Below are positions 17,212 to 25,831 of a DNA stretch of 64,000 nucleotides, in pieces. The stretch comes from Rhizobium sp. Q54 (GTDB lineage: Bacteria; Pseudomonadota; Alphaproteobacteria; SHVZ01). The stretch is from the NCBI GenBank assembly GCA_945871425.1, contig CAMBVS010000005.1:1-64000 (forward strand), written 5' to 3'. The notes under the pieces are model-generated. The model was not told the DNA's origin. It was given only the letters and a program-made list of their open reading frames with translations, and searched no databases. Position 1 is the first letter of the stretch. Each line of letters begins with the position of its first letter. The position numbers were made by a program, and so were the translations under genes.

Positions 17212-17451
17212 ATGACCGGCGGAAAGCGCACCATGTGGACGCGGCGCCCGGCCAAGGGCAACCGCGAGCTCGACGGGCCCGAGCAGTATCTCGCAAAGGC
17301 CCAGCGCTTTCGCGAGCGCGCCGCCGGGCTTCGCCACGGGCTCGAAAGCTACAAGATCCCGCCGATGCAGCGGGTCGAGATGGAGCGGATGCTGAAGAAC
17401 CTGGAATCCGCCGCGAAGGAACTCGAGCGGCTGGCGAAGAAGCCGACCTAG
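17212..17451 (+). CDS. Small charged helical protein, unknown
   Basis: A 79-residue protein that I do not recognise. It is rich in Arg, Lys and Glu with heptad-like spacing over most of its length (EQYLAKAQRFRERAAGLRHG, then VEMERMLKNLESAAKELERLAKK), so a two-helix coiled coil is likely. There is no signal peptide or cysteine. It lies 7 nt after uppP and is probably co-transcribed. Codon use is like its neighbours, which supports a real gene. Confidence 0.65.
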   Translation: MTGGKRTMWTRRPAKGNRELDGPEQYLAKAQRFRERAAGLRHGLESYKIPPMQRVEMERMLKNLESAAKELERLAKKPT

Positions 17452-17474
17452 GCTCTAATACGCCGCCTCGGCGG

Positions 17475-17570
17475 TTCCCCCCCAACCCTCCCCCGAAAGG
17501 AGGGAGGGGGCAAGACGGCCACCATCATTGTCCTCCCCCTTGCGGGGGAGGGTTGGGGTGGGGGGTAAGC
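17475..17570. repeat. Dispersed palindromic (REP-like) element with two nested hairpins
   Basis: This ~96-nt stretch has outer arms CCCCCCAACCCTCCCCC (from about 17478) and GGGGGAGGGTTGGGGTGGGGGG (about 17543-17565) that pair over their length. Inside are two smaller hairpins, CCCTCCCCCGAAAGGAGGGAGGGG and CCTCCCCCTTGCGGGGGAGG. This sequence style is common as dispersed intergenic repeats in high-GC proteobacteria. It covers the 3' end of the convergent DUF1194 gene. Confidence 0.75.
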
Positions 17571-18274
17571 CACGTGCTCCGCGTCTCCGCCACCGGCACC
17601 GCCGCGATCTCGCGCACCATCTTGGCGGCGATGGCCCGGGCGAAATCGTCGAAACCCTTGGCGACGATGATGAAGGCCCCTGGTCCTCCGATGACGTGCT
17701 GCTCGTAGTAATCGGCGAGGCCGGGCTCGTAGAAAGTGGCGATCGGCAGGCCATTGATGGTGATCTCGGCGGCCAGCGTGCGTTCGCGGGCGACGTCCAC
17801 CGATTCCCCGACATTGCTCTCGCCGTCGCCGGAAATGTCGAGGACCTTGCGGTCGGTCGGCCAGGGCAGCGCTTCGAACTGCCGGATCGCCTCGTCCATG
17901 GCGCAGGCGATGCAGGTGTCGCCCACCACCTGGCGGCGGTGCTCGCGGATGATGCGGGAGGCCTCCCTCGCCGTCGCCTCGCCGTCGATCAGCGTCCAGG
18001 GCAGGATGCGGGCCATCCGCCGGCCGTCGCTCCATTCGAAATAGGTGACGGCGATCCGCCGGTTGTCGCCGCTCTTGATCGCGGACAGCACCGCGGTCGA
18101 GACCAGCGCGTCGGCATAGCCGTCCCGCTGCTGCTCGAAGCGCTGCTGGTTGACGCTGCCGGAGGAGTCGACCGCCAGCACCAGGGCGAGGTCGACCGCC
18201 TCCGCCGCAGGCGACACGCCCGGGAGGAAAGCCGCCAGGAAAAGCGCCAGAGTAAGGGCGGTGCGCCGAAACAT
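17525..18274 (-). CDS. DUF1194 family exported von Willebrand A-type protein
   Basis: A 249-residue periplasmic protein. A signal peptide covers about residues 1-24 (MFRRTALTLALFLAAFLPGV). The mature part is a DUF1194/vWA-like domain with the metal-site-like LAVDSSGSVN followed by a long helix, VLDISGDGESNVG as the second metal-binding-like loop, and GPGAFIIVAKGFDDFARAI. Function unknown. The C-terminal ~12 residues (TPHPNPPPQGGGQ) are encoded by the palindromic repeat at 17475-17570 and are not part of the conserved domain. The ATG chosen gives the signal peptide; a longer frame upstream is not credible. Confidence 0.85.
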   Translation of the reverse strand: MFRRTALTLALFLAAFLPGVSPAAEAVDLALVLAVDSSGSVNQQRFEQQRDGYADALVSTAVLSAIKSGDNRRIAVTYFEWSDGRRMARILPWTLIDGEATAREASRIIREHRRQVVGDTCIACAMDEAIRQFEALPWPTDRKVLDISGDGESNVGESVDVARERTLAAEITINGLPIATFYEPGLADYYEQHVIGGPGAFIIVAKGFDDFARAIAAKMVREIAAVPVAETRSTWLTPHPNPPPQGGGQ

Positions 18275-18340
18275 GGACGGACGATAACACGCCGCTCGCA
18301 CTGGCACGGAGTCGGTGTCAGAGTGGCCCGGACCCGCCTG

Positions 18341-19231
18341 ATGCCAACCGTCTCCATCCCCATCCGCGCCAGCCTCCTGATGGTGGCGGCGGTCTTCATC
18401 TCCGCCCTCAGCAACTGCCTGATGCGGCTGGTCGCCGACCAGGGGATCCACGCGTTCGAGATCGTGCTATTCCGAAACGTCTTCGGCCTTCTGTCGGTCG
18501 CGCTCATCGCGCTGTGGACGGACCGAGCGATCCCCCGGACCCGCTGGATCGGACGGATCGGGCTCTCCTGCATCGTCCACGTCGCCTCGATGCTGACCTT
18601 CCTTCTCGGCCTCACCCTGCTGCCGCTGAACGAATCGGCGGCGCTCACCTTTGCCGGCCCGCTCTTCGTCACCATCGGCGCCGCGCTTTTCCTCGGCGAG
18701 ACCGTCCGCGCGCGGCGCTGGAGCGCGGTCGCCGCCGGCTTCGTCGGCGTCCTCATCATCCTCAGGCCGGGAATCGTGCCGGTCGGCTTCGGCGCCGCCA
18801 TGATCCTGGTCTCGACCATGCTCGGCGCCGCCGTCACCCTGATGTTCAAGAACTTCACCGCCGGCGAGCAGCCGCTGACCCTGATCTTCTACCAGTGCCT
18901 GATCTCGACAATCCTGTCGGCGCCGTTCGCCGCGGCGGTGTGGACGAGGCCCGATGCCTACGGCTTCCTCATCCTGGCCCTGACCGGTGTGCTGGGCACC
19001 GGGACCTGGCTCTTCTTCCTTCGCGCCTGCATGCTGGTCGATGCCAGCGCCCTCATGCCGCTCGAATTCGCCAAGCTCCCCATCATCGCGGTCCTTGCCC
19101 ATCTGATGTTCGGCGAGACGCCGGACGAGTGGGTTTGGCTGGGCGCCGCGGTGATCTTCGGGTCGAACCTCTACATCGCGCATCGCGAGGCGGCGATCGT
19201 CCGCCGCCCCGACGCCGGAGGCGACCGATGA
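18341..19231 (+). CDS. EamA/DMT-family transporter, paralogue 1 of 5
   Basis: A 296-residue inner-membrane protein of the drug/metabolite transporter superfamily with two EamA repeats (about ten hydrophobic helices). Shared signatures of the array are LPLNESAALTFAGPLF (about 92-107), ALFLGETVRARRW (about 113-125), FVGVLIILRPG, and the second-repeat motif SALMPLEFAKLP. EamA proteins move amino acids, metabolites or nucleotide-sugars; the substrate here is unknown. The start ATG follows a divergent 66-nt gap from the DUF1194 gene. Its stop overlaps the next gene's ATG (ATGA). Confidence 0.9.
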   Translation: MPTVSIPIRASLLMVAAVFISALSNCLMRLVADQGIHAFEIVLFRNVFGLLSVALIALWTDRAIPRTRWIGRIGLSCIVHVASMLTFLLGLTLLPLNESAALTFAGPLFVTIGAALFLGETVRARRWSAVAAGFVGVLIILRPGIVPVGFGAAMILVSTMLGAAVTLMFKNFTAGEQPLTLIFYQCLISTILSAPFAAAVWTRPDAYGFLILALTGVLGTGTWLFFLRACMLVDASALMPLEFAKLPIIAVLAHLMFGETPDEWVWLGAAVIFGSNLYIAHREAAIVRRPDAGGDR

Positions 19232-20127
19232 CGGGGATCGGTCTCTCCGCCCCGGTCCGCGCCACCCTGCTCATGCTGGGCGCCACCTCCATCTCCGGCC
19301 TGCAGAACTGCCTGATGCGGCTGCTCGCCGATCAGGGGATCCACGCCCTCCAGATCACTCTGTTCCGCAACGTCTTCGGCCTGCTCTCGGTCGCCGCGAT
19401 CATGTTCTGGATCGAGCGACGCGTGCCGCGGACGCCGTGGTTCTGGCTGATCGCGCTGTCCTGCATTCTCCATGTCGCCTCGATGGTCACCTTCATCCAT
19501 GGCCTCGGCCTCTTGCCGCTGAACGAGTCGGCGGCGCTCAGCTTCGCCGCCCCGCTCTTCGTCACCATCGGCGCCGCGCTCTTTCTCGGCGAGACCGTCA
19601 GGGCCAGGCGCTGGAGCGCAGTCGCCGCCGGCTTCGTCGGGGTTCCGATCATCCTCAGGCCGGGCATGGTGCCCGTCAGCTTCGGTGCGGCGATGATCCT
19701 GGTCTCGTGCATGCTGGGTGCCGCCGTCACTCTGATGTTCAAGAACTTCGCCGGCCACGAGCGCCCGACGACCCTGATATTCTACCAATGCCTGATCGCC
19801 TCGGTGCTGTCTGTGCCCGGCGGCGCCTGGGTCTGGGTGACGCCCGACCTGCCTTCGTTCGCCGCTCTCGCCTCGATCGGGCTGATCGGCACGCTGGGCT
19901 GGCTCGCCTTTCTCCGCGCCTGCAAGCTGGCCGACGCCAGCGCCATCCAGCCGATCGAGTTCGTGAAGCTGCCCTCGGTCGCCTTTTTCGCCTACATGAT
20001 GTTCGGCGAGACGCCGGACCAGTGGGTGTGGCTCGGCGCGGCAGTGATCTTCGGCTCGACCCTCTACATCGCGCATCGCGAGGCGCTCGTCGCCCGGCGC
20101 GCCGCCCGCGCGAGACAAGACCGATGA
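19228..20127 (+). CDS. EamA/DMT-family transporter, paralogue 2 of 5
   Basis: A 299-residue, about ten-helix EamA transporter, closest to paralogue 1: both have SGLQNCLMRLLADQGIHAL-like openings, HVASMVTF, LPLNESAALSF and SAAVIFGS-type C-termini (LYIAHREA). It begins on the last four bases of paralogue 1 and ends overlapping paralogue 3 (ATGA), so all are probably one transcript with coupled translation. Pro142 in FVGVPIILRPG and Gln in the second-repeat motif (SAIQPIEFVKLP) are individual changes that may alter substrate preference. Confidence 0.9.
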   Translation: MTGIGLSAPVRATLLMLGATSISGLQNCLMRLLADQGIHALQITLFRNVFGLLSVAAIMFWIERRVPRTPWFWLIALSCILHVASMVTFIHGLGLLPLNESAALSFAAPLFVTIGAALFLGETVRARRWSAVAAGFVGVPIILRPGMVPVSFGAAMILVSCMLGAAVTLMFKNFAGHERPTTLIFYQCLIASVLSVPGGAWVWVTPDLPSFAALASIGLIGTLGWLAFLRACKLADASAIQPIEFVKLPSVAFFAYMMFGETPDQWVWLGAAVIFGSTLYIAHREALVARRAARARQDR

Positions 20128-21002
20128 ACGCCTCCGTCCTGGCCACCTTCTACGCGTTGCTCACGATCGTCATCACCGGCCTGCAGAACATCACGATACG
20201 GCTGGCCGCCGACGATGGCGCGCATTCGTTTCAGATCGTGCTGTTCCGCAACCTCTTCGGCCTCATCTCGGTCGTCGCCATCATCCTGTGGACCGAGCGG
20301 ACGATGCCGCGGAGCCGCTACACCCGCCTGATCGCCTTCGCCTGCATCGCCAATGTCGTCTCGATGTTTTCGGGTTACTACGGGATCGCTGTGCTGCCGC
20401 TGAACGAGTCGGCGGCGCTGGGCTTCGCCATGCCGCTGTTCGCCACCGTCGGCGCGGCTCTCTTCCTTGGCGAGACTGTGCGGGCCCGACGCTGGAGCGC
20501 GGTCGGCGCGGGGTTCGTCGGCGTCCTGATCATCCTCAGGCCCGGTCTCATTCCCTTCGAGCTCGGTGCGGCGATGGTGCTGGTATCGGCCATGCTGGGT
20601 GCCTTCATCACCCTGATATTCAAGTATTTCACCGGCGGCGAGCGAGCGACGACGCTGATCCTCTACCAGTCCCTGTTCTCGACGCTGTTCTCGGCGCCGC
20701 CCGCGGTTGCCGTCTGGCACGCGCCTGAGAGCTTCGCGCTCTGGATGATGGTGGCAAACGGCATTCTCGGCACGCTCGGGTGGATCACATTCCTTCGCGC
20801 CTGCGCGCTGACGGACGCCAGCGCGCTGATGCCGTTCGAGTTCCTTCGCCTGCCGGTCGTCGCCATCTTCGCCTATCTGCTGTTCAACGAGGTACCGGAC
20901 GAGTGGGTCTGGGTCGGCGCCGGCGTGATCTTCTCCTCAACCCTCTACATCTCCCATCGCGAGGCGGCCGTCGCACGCCAGGCCCGCAGGAAGGCGCCGT
21001 GA
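20124..21002 (+). CDS. EamA/DMT-family transporter, paralogue 3 of 5
   Basis: A 292-residue EamA transporter, more divergent in its first third (MNASVLATFYALLTIVITG, SMFSGYYGIAVLPLNESAAL) but keeping ALFLGETVRARRWSAVG, IILRPG and SALMPFEFLRLP. About ten hydrophobic segments. It starts by a 4-nt overlap with paralogue 2 and ends overlapping the GTG of paralogue 4. It seems intermediate between the 1/2 pair and the 4/5 pair, suggesting stepwise duplication. Confidence 0.9.
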   Translation: MNASVLATFYALLTIVITGLQNITIRLAADDGAHSFQIVLFRNLFGLISVVAIILWTERTMPRSRYTRLIAFACIANVVSMFSGYYGIAVLPLNESAALGFAMPLFATVGAALFLGETVRARRWSAVGAGFVGVLIILRPGLIPFELGAAMVLVSAMLGAFITLIFKYFTGGERATTLILYQSLFSTLFSAPPAVAVWHAPESFALWMMVANGILGTLGWITFLRACALTDASALMPFEFLRLPVVAIFAYLLFNEVPDEWVWVGAGVIFSSTLYISHREAAVARQARRKAP

Positions 21003-21886
21003 CCGGCTTGAGCCCGCTCCTCCTCGCCGTCATCCTGATGACGCTGTCGGCCGCGACGACGGCGGTGGGAAACACGCTGATCCGGACGCTCGGAGACATC
21101 GGCATCCACCCGTTCGAGATCGCCTTCTTCCGCTGCGCCTTCGGCTTCGCCACGGTGGCGCTGGTGGTGCTGTGGCAGGAACGGGCCTGGCCCCGGACAG
21201 GAGCGGTCACGCCGCTCACCTTCTCAGGCGTCTGTCACCTCACCGCAATGGTCGCCTTCTTCACCGGCGTCACCATGATCCCCTTGAACGAGTCGGCGGC
21301 ACTGACCTTCGCCTCGCCGCTCTTCGGCACCATCGGCGCCGCCCTCTTCCTCGGCGAGACCGTCCGCGCGCGGCGCTGGGCCGCGATCGTCATCGGCTTC
21401 GTCGGCGTGCTGATCGTGCTTCGCCCAGGCACCGTTCCGTTCAGCCTCGGCGCCGGGCTGGTGCTGTTCTCGACCATGTCGTTCGCCGGCGTCACCGTGC
21501 TGGTGAAGAAGATGTCGGGAACCGAGCGGACGACGACCGTGGTCTTCTACCAGAGCCTGTTCGTCATGGTGGCGACGCTGCCGCTGGCGATCTGGGTGTG
21601 GACGACGCCGTCCTTCATGAACTTCGTCGCGCTCGCGGCTCTCGGGATCCTGAGCACGCTGGGATGGCTCTGCTTCACCCGCGCCTTCGCGCTCGCCGAT
21701 GCGTCGGCGATCCTGCCGCTGGAGTTCACGCGGCTCCCCTTCGTCGCCATCCTCGCCTTTTTGCTGCTGGGCGAGGTCCCGGACAAGTGGGTGTGGCTGG
21801 GCGCGGCAGTGATCTTCGGGTCTTCCATGTACATTGCCCATCGCGAGGCAGCCATCGCCCGGCGCGCTGCTCGGGAGAAGCCGTGA
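20999..21886 (+). CDS. EamA/DMT-family transporter, paralogue 4 of 5
   Basis: A 295-residue EamA transporter starting with GTG that overlaps the stop of paralogue 3 (GTGA). It pairs with paralogue 5: both share GNTLIR/QNTLIR, HPFEIAFFRC, FFTGVTMIPLNESAAL, STMSFAGVTVLVKKM, and SAILPLEFTRLPFVA. The KKM and TERTTT segments between the repeats replace the FKNF/EQPLT region of paralogues 1-2, so the middle cytoplasmic loop differs by clade. Function as for the other members is export or uptake of an unknown small solute. Confidence 0.9.
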   Translation: MTGLSPLLLAVILMTLSAATTAVGNTLIRTLGDIGIHPFEIAFFRCAFGFATVALVVLWQERAWPRTGAVTPLTFSGVCHLTAMVAFFTGVTMIPLNESAALTFASPLFGTIGAALFLGETVRARRWAAIVIGFVGVLIVLRPGTVPFSLGAGLVLFSTMSFAGVTVLVKKMSGTERTTTVVFYQSLFVMVATLPLAIWVWTTPSFMNFVALAALGILSTLGWLCFTRAFALADASAILPLEFTRLPFVAILAFLLLGEVPDKWVWLGAAVIFGSSMYIAHREAAIARRAAREKP

Positions 21887-22782
21887 TCCGCGCGAGCCCG
21901 CTGGTCGTCGCGGTCCTTCTGATGGCGACGGCGGCGGCGCTGACCGCAGCGCAGAACACGCTCATCCGTTTCCTCGGCGACAGCGGCATGCATCCCTTCG
22001 AGATCGCGTTCTTCCGCTGCGTCTTCGGCTTCCTCACCGCGGCCCCGCTGGTGTTGTGGCCGGAGCAGGCGTGGCCACGGACCCGGGCGGTCCGGCCGCT
22101 GCTCTGCTCCGGCCTCTTCCATTTCACCGCGATGATCTGCTTCTTCACCGGCGTGACGATGATCCCGCTGAACGAGTCGGCGGCGCTCACCTTCGCCGGC
22201 CCGCTTTTCGCCACCGTCGGCGCCGCGCTCTTCCTTGGCGAGACTGTCCGAGCGCGCCGCTGGATCGCGATCGTCGTCGGCTTCGTCGGCGTGCTGATCG
22301 TGCTTCGCCCCGGCGCCGTGCCGATCAGCCTCGGTGCCGGACTGGTGCTGTTCTCGACGATGTCCTTCGCCGGCGTCACCTTGCTGGTGAAGAAGATGTC
22401 GGCGACCGAGCGGACGGCCACCGTCGTCTTCTACCAGAGTCTGTTCGTCATGGTGGCGACGCTGCCGCTGGCGCTCTGGGTGTGGGCGCCGCCGACGCTG
22501 TTCAGCCTGGCTCTGCTCGCGACGCTGGGGGCGCTCTGCACCGCAGGCTGGCTCTGCTTCACCCGCGCCTTCGCACTGGCCGACGCCTCGGCGATCCTGC
22601 CGCTCGAGTTCACGCGGCTGCCCTTCGTCGCCCTGCTCGCCTATATCGTGTTCGGCGAGGTGCCGGACGAACGGGCATGGATCGGCGCCGCGGTGATCTT
22701 CGGCTCGACCCTCTACATCTCGCACCGCGAGCACGCGGCGCACCGCCGCGCTCAGATCCAGCGCCTGACCGAGGATAAGTAG
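21883..22782 (+). CDS. EamA/DMT-family transporter, paralogue 5 of 5
   Basis: A 299-residue EamA transporter, the last of the array and very close to paralogue 4 (identical through FFTGVTMIPLNESAALTFA, and again in the ALFLGETVRARRW and SAILPLEFTRLPF motifs). GTG start, GTGA overlap with paralogue 4. The C-terminal cytoplasmic tail (LYISHREHAAHRRAQIQRL) is longer than in the others. Its last 31 nt overlap, on the opposite strand, the 3' end of the isoprenylcysteine-methyltransferase-like gene. Confidence 0.9.
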   Translation: MIRASPLVVAVLLMATAAALTAAQNTLIRFLGDSGMHPFEIAFFRCVFGFLTAAPLVLWPEQAWPRTRAVRPLLCSGLFHFTAMICFFTGVTMIPLNESAALTFAGPLFATVGAALFLGETVRARRWIAIVVGFVGVLIVLRPGAVPISLGAGLVLFSTMSFAGVTLLVKKMSATERTATVVFYQSLFVMVATLPLALWVWAPPTLFSLALLATLGALCTAGWLCFTRAFALADASAILPLEFTRLPFVALLAYIVFGEVPDERAWIGAAVIFGSTLYISHREHAAHRRAQIQRLTEDK

Positions 22783-23219
22783 GCGCGGTAGGCATCGCCG
22801 AACTTGCCTTCGAGATAGCGCTCCTCCCGCCCGATGACGCCGTAGCGCATGACGATGAGCAGCGGCGCCAGCAGGACCAGCGGCCAGACGCTGCCATGGC
22901 CGATGCCGAGCCCGAGATAGATCAGCGTCAGTGCCAGGTAGATCGGGTTCCGTGAGAACCGGTAGGGGCCGGCGATCACCAGCGCCGTCGTCGGTATCCA
23001 GGTCGGCACGTTGGTACCGGCCGCCTTGAAGCGCCGGAAGCACACGGCCACCAGACCGAGCCCCGCCACGGCCAGCAGGATCGCGAGCGGCAGGCGGAGC
23101 GCATGCTCCGGCAGCGGCGCCGGGAAGATCCAGTCGAGACCAATCGCCGCAGCCAGGCTCCCGAGATAGAGGAACGGCGGGCGGGCGATGACGCCGGCGG
23201 TGTCGGGCGTAGGGCTCAC
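22752..23219 (-). CDS. Isoprenylcysteine carboxyl methyltransferase (ICMT/PEMT)-like membrane protein
   Basis: A 155-residue integral membrane protein of the ICMT/phospholipid methyltransferase family. It has about four hydrophobic segments and the family's SAM-side motifs GPYRFSRNPIYLAL (about 87-100) and the C-terminal REERYLEGKFGDAYRAY (about 132-148). Bacteria lack prenylated Ras-type proteins, so the substrate is probably a lipid or another thiol/carboxyl group. The GTG start overlaps the TGA of the spy-like gene (GTGA), so translation is coupled to it. The 3' end overlaps paralogue 5 of the EamA array on the opposite strand. Confidence 0.85.
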   Translation of the reverse strand: MSPTPDTAGVIARPPFLYLGSLAAAIGLDWIFPAPLPEHALRLPLAILLAVAGLGLVAVCFRRFKAAGTNVPTWIPTTALVIAGPYRFSRNPIYLALTLIYLGLGIGHGSVWPLVLLAPLLIVMRYGVIGREERYLEGKFGDAYRAYLSSVRRWI

Positions 23220-23656
23220 AGCCGGTCCTTGAGGAGCCCGTCGAGACGCGCCCGCTGGCCCGGCTCGAGCGCCGCGTAGAACGCCTCCAGGTGCGGTCGC
23301 AGCTCGCGCACGGCTCTGAGGCCGGCCTCGATGCCGGTTTCCAGCCGCGCCAGCCCGGACGGCACATCGGCGACCGGTGCGCCGCAGAGCCCGGCGAGAT
23401 CGCGCCCGACGCGCTCCACCGCCTCGGCGACCCTGGCCCAGGCGTCCTGCTGCTCGGGCTTGAGGGCGAGCTGCATCTCGACCAGCGTCATCCCCTCGGC
23501 GAGCCGGGCGCTCCCGCCCTTCTGACACCAGTCGGCGGAACGCGCGTGACGTCCGCGCGCCCAGTCGTGCCAGGACGACCCGGCGGCGAGCGAGGGAAGG
23601 ACGGCGGCGAGGGCGACGGCAGCAGCGGCGATCTTGGTTCGAAGTGTCCAGAACAT
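23216..23656 (-). CDS. Spy/CpxP-like LTXXQ-motif periplasmic protein
   Basis: A 146-residue exported helical protein. A signal sequence (about 1-25) is followed by two LTXXQ-like motifs, LKPEQQDAW (about 87-95) and LEPGQRARLDGLL near the end, as in Spy/CpxP chaperones and metal-resistance CnrX-type proteins that protect the envelope. Four cysteines are present or nearby (DWCQKGG and GLCGAP). The ATG is chosen because it sits 4 nt after a perfect AAGGAGGTGA Shine-Dalgarno; an upstream in-frame start would include that site. It lies downstream of a marR gene and a palindromic operator, and is coupled to the ICMT-like gene. Confidence 0.8.
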   Translation of the reverse strand: MFWTLRTKIAAAAVALAAVLPSLAAGSSWHDWARGRHARSADWCQKGGSARLAEGMTLVEMQLALKPEQQDAWARVAEAVERVGRDLAGLCGAPVADVPSGLARLETGIEAGLRAVRELRPHLEAFYAALEPGQRARLDGLLKDRL

Positions 23657-23660
23657 GTCA

Positions 23661-23670
23661 TCACCTCCTT
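23661..23670 (-). promoter_or_regulatory. Near-perfect Shine-Dalgarno of the spy-like gene
   Basis: AAGGAGGTGA (minus strand) is a full match to the 3' end of 16S rRNA, 4 nt before the ATG at 23656. It settles the start, and suggests high expression when transcribed. Confidence 0.75.
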
Positions 23671-23691
23671 GGCTGAACGGAGGATGCAATA

Positions 23692-23708
23692 TGACAACTT
23701 AATTGTCA
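23692..23708. promoter_or_regulatory. MarR-type palindromic operator TGACAA-N5-TTGTCA
   Basis: The perfect inverted repeat TGACAACTTAATTGTCA lies 35 nt upstream of the spy-like ATG and 41 nt downstream of the marR stop. On the minus strand it contains TTGACA, a -35-like hexamer, so a repressor there would block spy transcription. The arms and AT-rich centre are typical of MarR-family sites. It is an inference that the neighbouring MarR binds it. Confidence 0.55.
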
Positions 23709-23749
23709 AACATTGATTTGCGCGGCCGGAGAAAGGATGGAATCCGAGG

Positions 23750-24202
23750 TCACTGCACCTTCCCGAGCCGCGCTTTGAGGGCCGCGAGCAAGTCAGCGGC
23801 CGCACCGACCTCCTTCGCATCGAGGCCGCGACCGAGCGCGTCGGCGATCTCCTGGATGCGAGCGGATGTGGCCGCGTACCGGGTGCGGCCGGCGGGCGTG
23901 AGCCGGAGCAGCTTGGACCGCTTGTGTGCAGGGTTTCCGACGAACTCGACCAAGCCTTCCGCGGCCAACTCGTCGGCGAGCTTCTGGATGTGCTGGCGCG
24001 AGACCGGGCGGGCGCGGGCGATTTCGGGCACGGTCTGCTCGCCGCCCTCGGCCAGGCTCCGCATCAGCCCCCAGCTGCCGCCGCCGCCGGCGCTGACCGC
24101 ACCCTCCTCGGCGCCGACGGCGCGGAGCCGATGGAAGGTCTGGATCACCTCCATCATCAGGCGGAAAACGGCCTCTCCTTCCGGCGTCGGGCGAGAAGCC
24201 AT
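23750..24202 (-). CDS. MarR-family transcriptional regulator
   Basis: A 150-residue winged-helix dimeric regulator. The HTH is around residues 55-85 (VPEIARARPVSRQHIQKLADEL), followed by the wing VEFVGNPAHKRSKLLRLTPAG. Helical N- and C-termini would form the dimer. It starts 7 nt after the stop of the ABC ATPase gene, so it is probably the last gene of that operon, and immediately precedes the palindrome and the spy-like gene, the likely target. The signal molecule is unknown. Confidence 0.88.
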   Translation of the reverse strand: MASRPTPEGEAVFRLMMEVIQTFHRLRAVGAEEGAVSAGGGGSWGLMRSLAEGGEQTVPEIARARPVSRQHIQKLADELAAEGLVEFVGNPAHKRSKLLRLTPAGRTRYAATSARIQEIADALGRGLDAKEVGAAADLLAALKARLGKVQ

Positions 24203-24209
24203 TCTGCCT

Positions 24210-24998
<789 letters not shown>

Positions 24999-25000
24999 CT

Positions 25001-25831
25001 TTACAGTGCCCAGGCCGGATCGCGGACCAGCGTCGCCAGCTTCTTCTGGCGCTCACCGATGCGGGGAAGCGAGGCGAGCAGGCCCTGGGTGTAGGGATGT
25101 GTCGCCTGGCGAAGCTTGGAGGCCTTGCACTCCTCGACGATGCGCCCGGCATACATGATCAGCACCCGGTCGCAAAACGTCGCGACCAGGTTGAGGTCGT
25201 GGCTGATGAACATCAGGCCGAGGCCGCGCCGCGAGACCAGGTCGTCCAGGATCGCCAGCACCTGCATGCGAACGGTGACGTCGAGGGCAGAGGTCGGCTC
25301 GTCGGCGATCAGCAGCTTCGGCTCCGGCACCAGCATCATCGCGATCATGATGCGCTGGCCCATGCCGCCCGAGCACTCGTGCGGATAGAGACTGTAGACG
25401 CGCTGGGGATTGCGGATCCGGACGGATTCCAGCATCTCAAGCACACGCTCGCGCGCCTCGGCTTTGCTCAGGCCGGGTGGCAGCGCCTCGGCGATCTGGT
25501 CGCCGACCCGCATCACCGGATCGAGCGAGAATTTCGGGTCCTGCAGGATCATGCCGATGCGCTTGCCGCGCACCGCCAGCATGTCCTCCTCGGTCGCGTC
25601 GGCGAGGTCGACCTCCTCGAACTGCATGCGCTTGGCGCTGACGATGCCGTTGCCGGGCGTGAGCTTGAGGATGGCCCGGCCGGTGGCGGACTTGCCGGAA
25701 CCGGACTCGCCGACGATGCCGACCTTCTCCTTGCCGACGGTGAACGAGATGTCGCGCACCGCCTTCACCATCCGGTGCGGCGTCTTGAAGGTGACGCTGA
25801 GGTCCTCGACCTCTAAAAGCGGCTTGATCAT
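25001..25831 (-). CDS. Peptide/nickel-type ABC transporter ATP-binding protein (DppD-like)
   Basis: A 276-residue ABC ATPase. Walker A GESGSGKSATG (about 41-51), signature ECSGGMGQRIMIAMML (SGGM form, as in DppD), Walker B LLIADEPTSALDVT and the C-terminal HPYTQGLLASLP domain. It overlaps the upstream permease gene by 4 nt (ATGA) and is followed directly by the second ATPase. The pair would hydrolyse ATP for import of a small peptide, nickel or similar ligand. Confidence 0.92.
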   Translation of the reverse strand: MIKPLLEVEDLSVTFKTPHRMVKAVRDISFTVGKEKVGIVGESGSGKSATGRAILKLTPGNGIVSAKRMQFEEVDLADATEEDMLAVRGKRIGMILQDPKFSLDPVMRVGDQIAEALPPGLSKAEARERVLEMLESVRIRNPQRVYSLYPHECSGGMGQRIMIAMMLVPEPKLLIADEPTSALDVTVRMQVLAILDDLVSRRGLGLMFISHDLNLVATFCDRVLIMYAGRIVEECKASKLRQATHPYTQGLLASLPRIGERQKKLATLVRDPAWAL

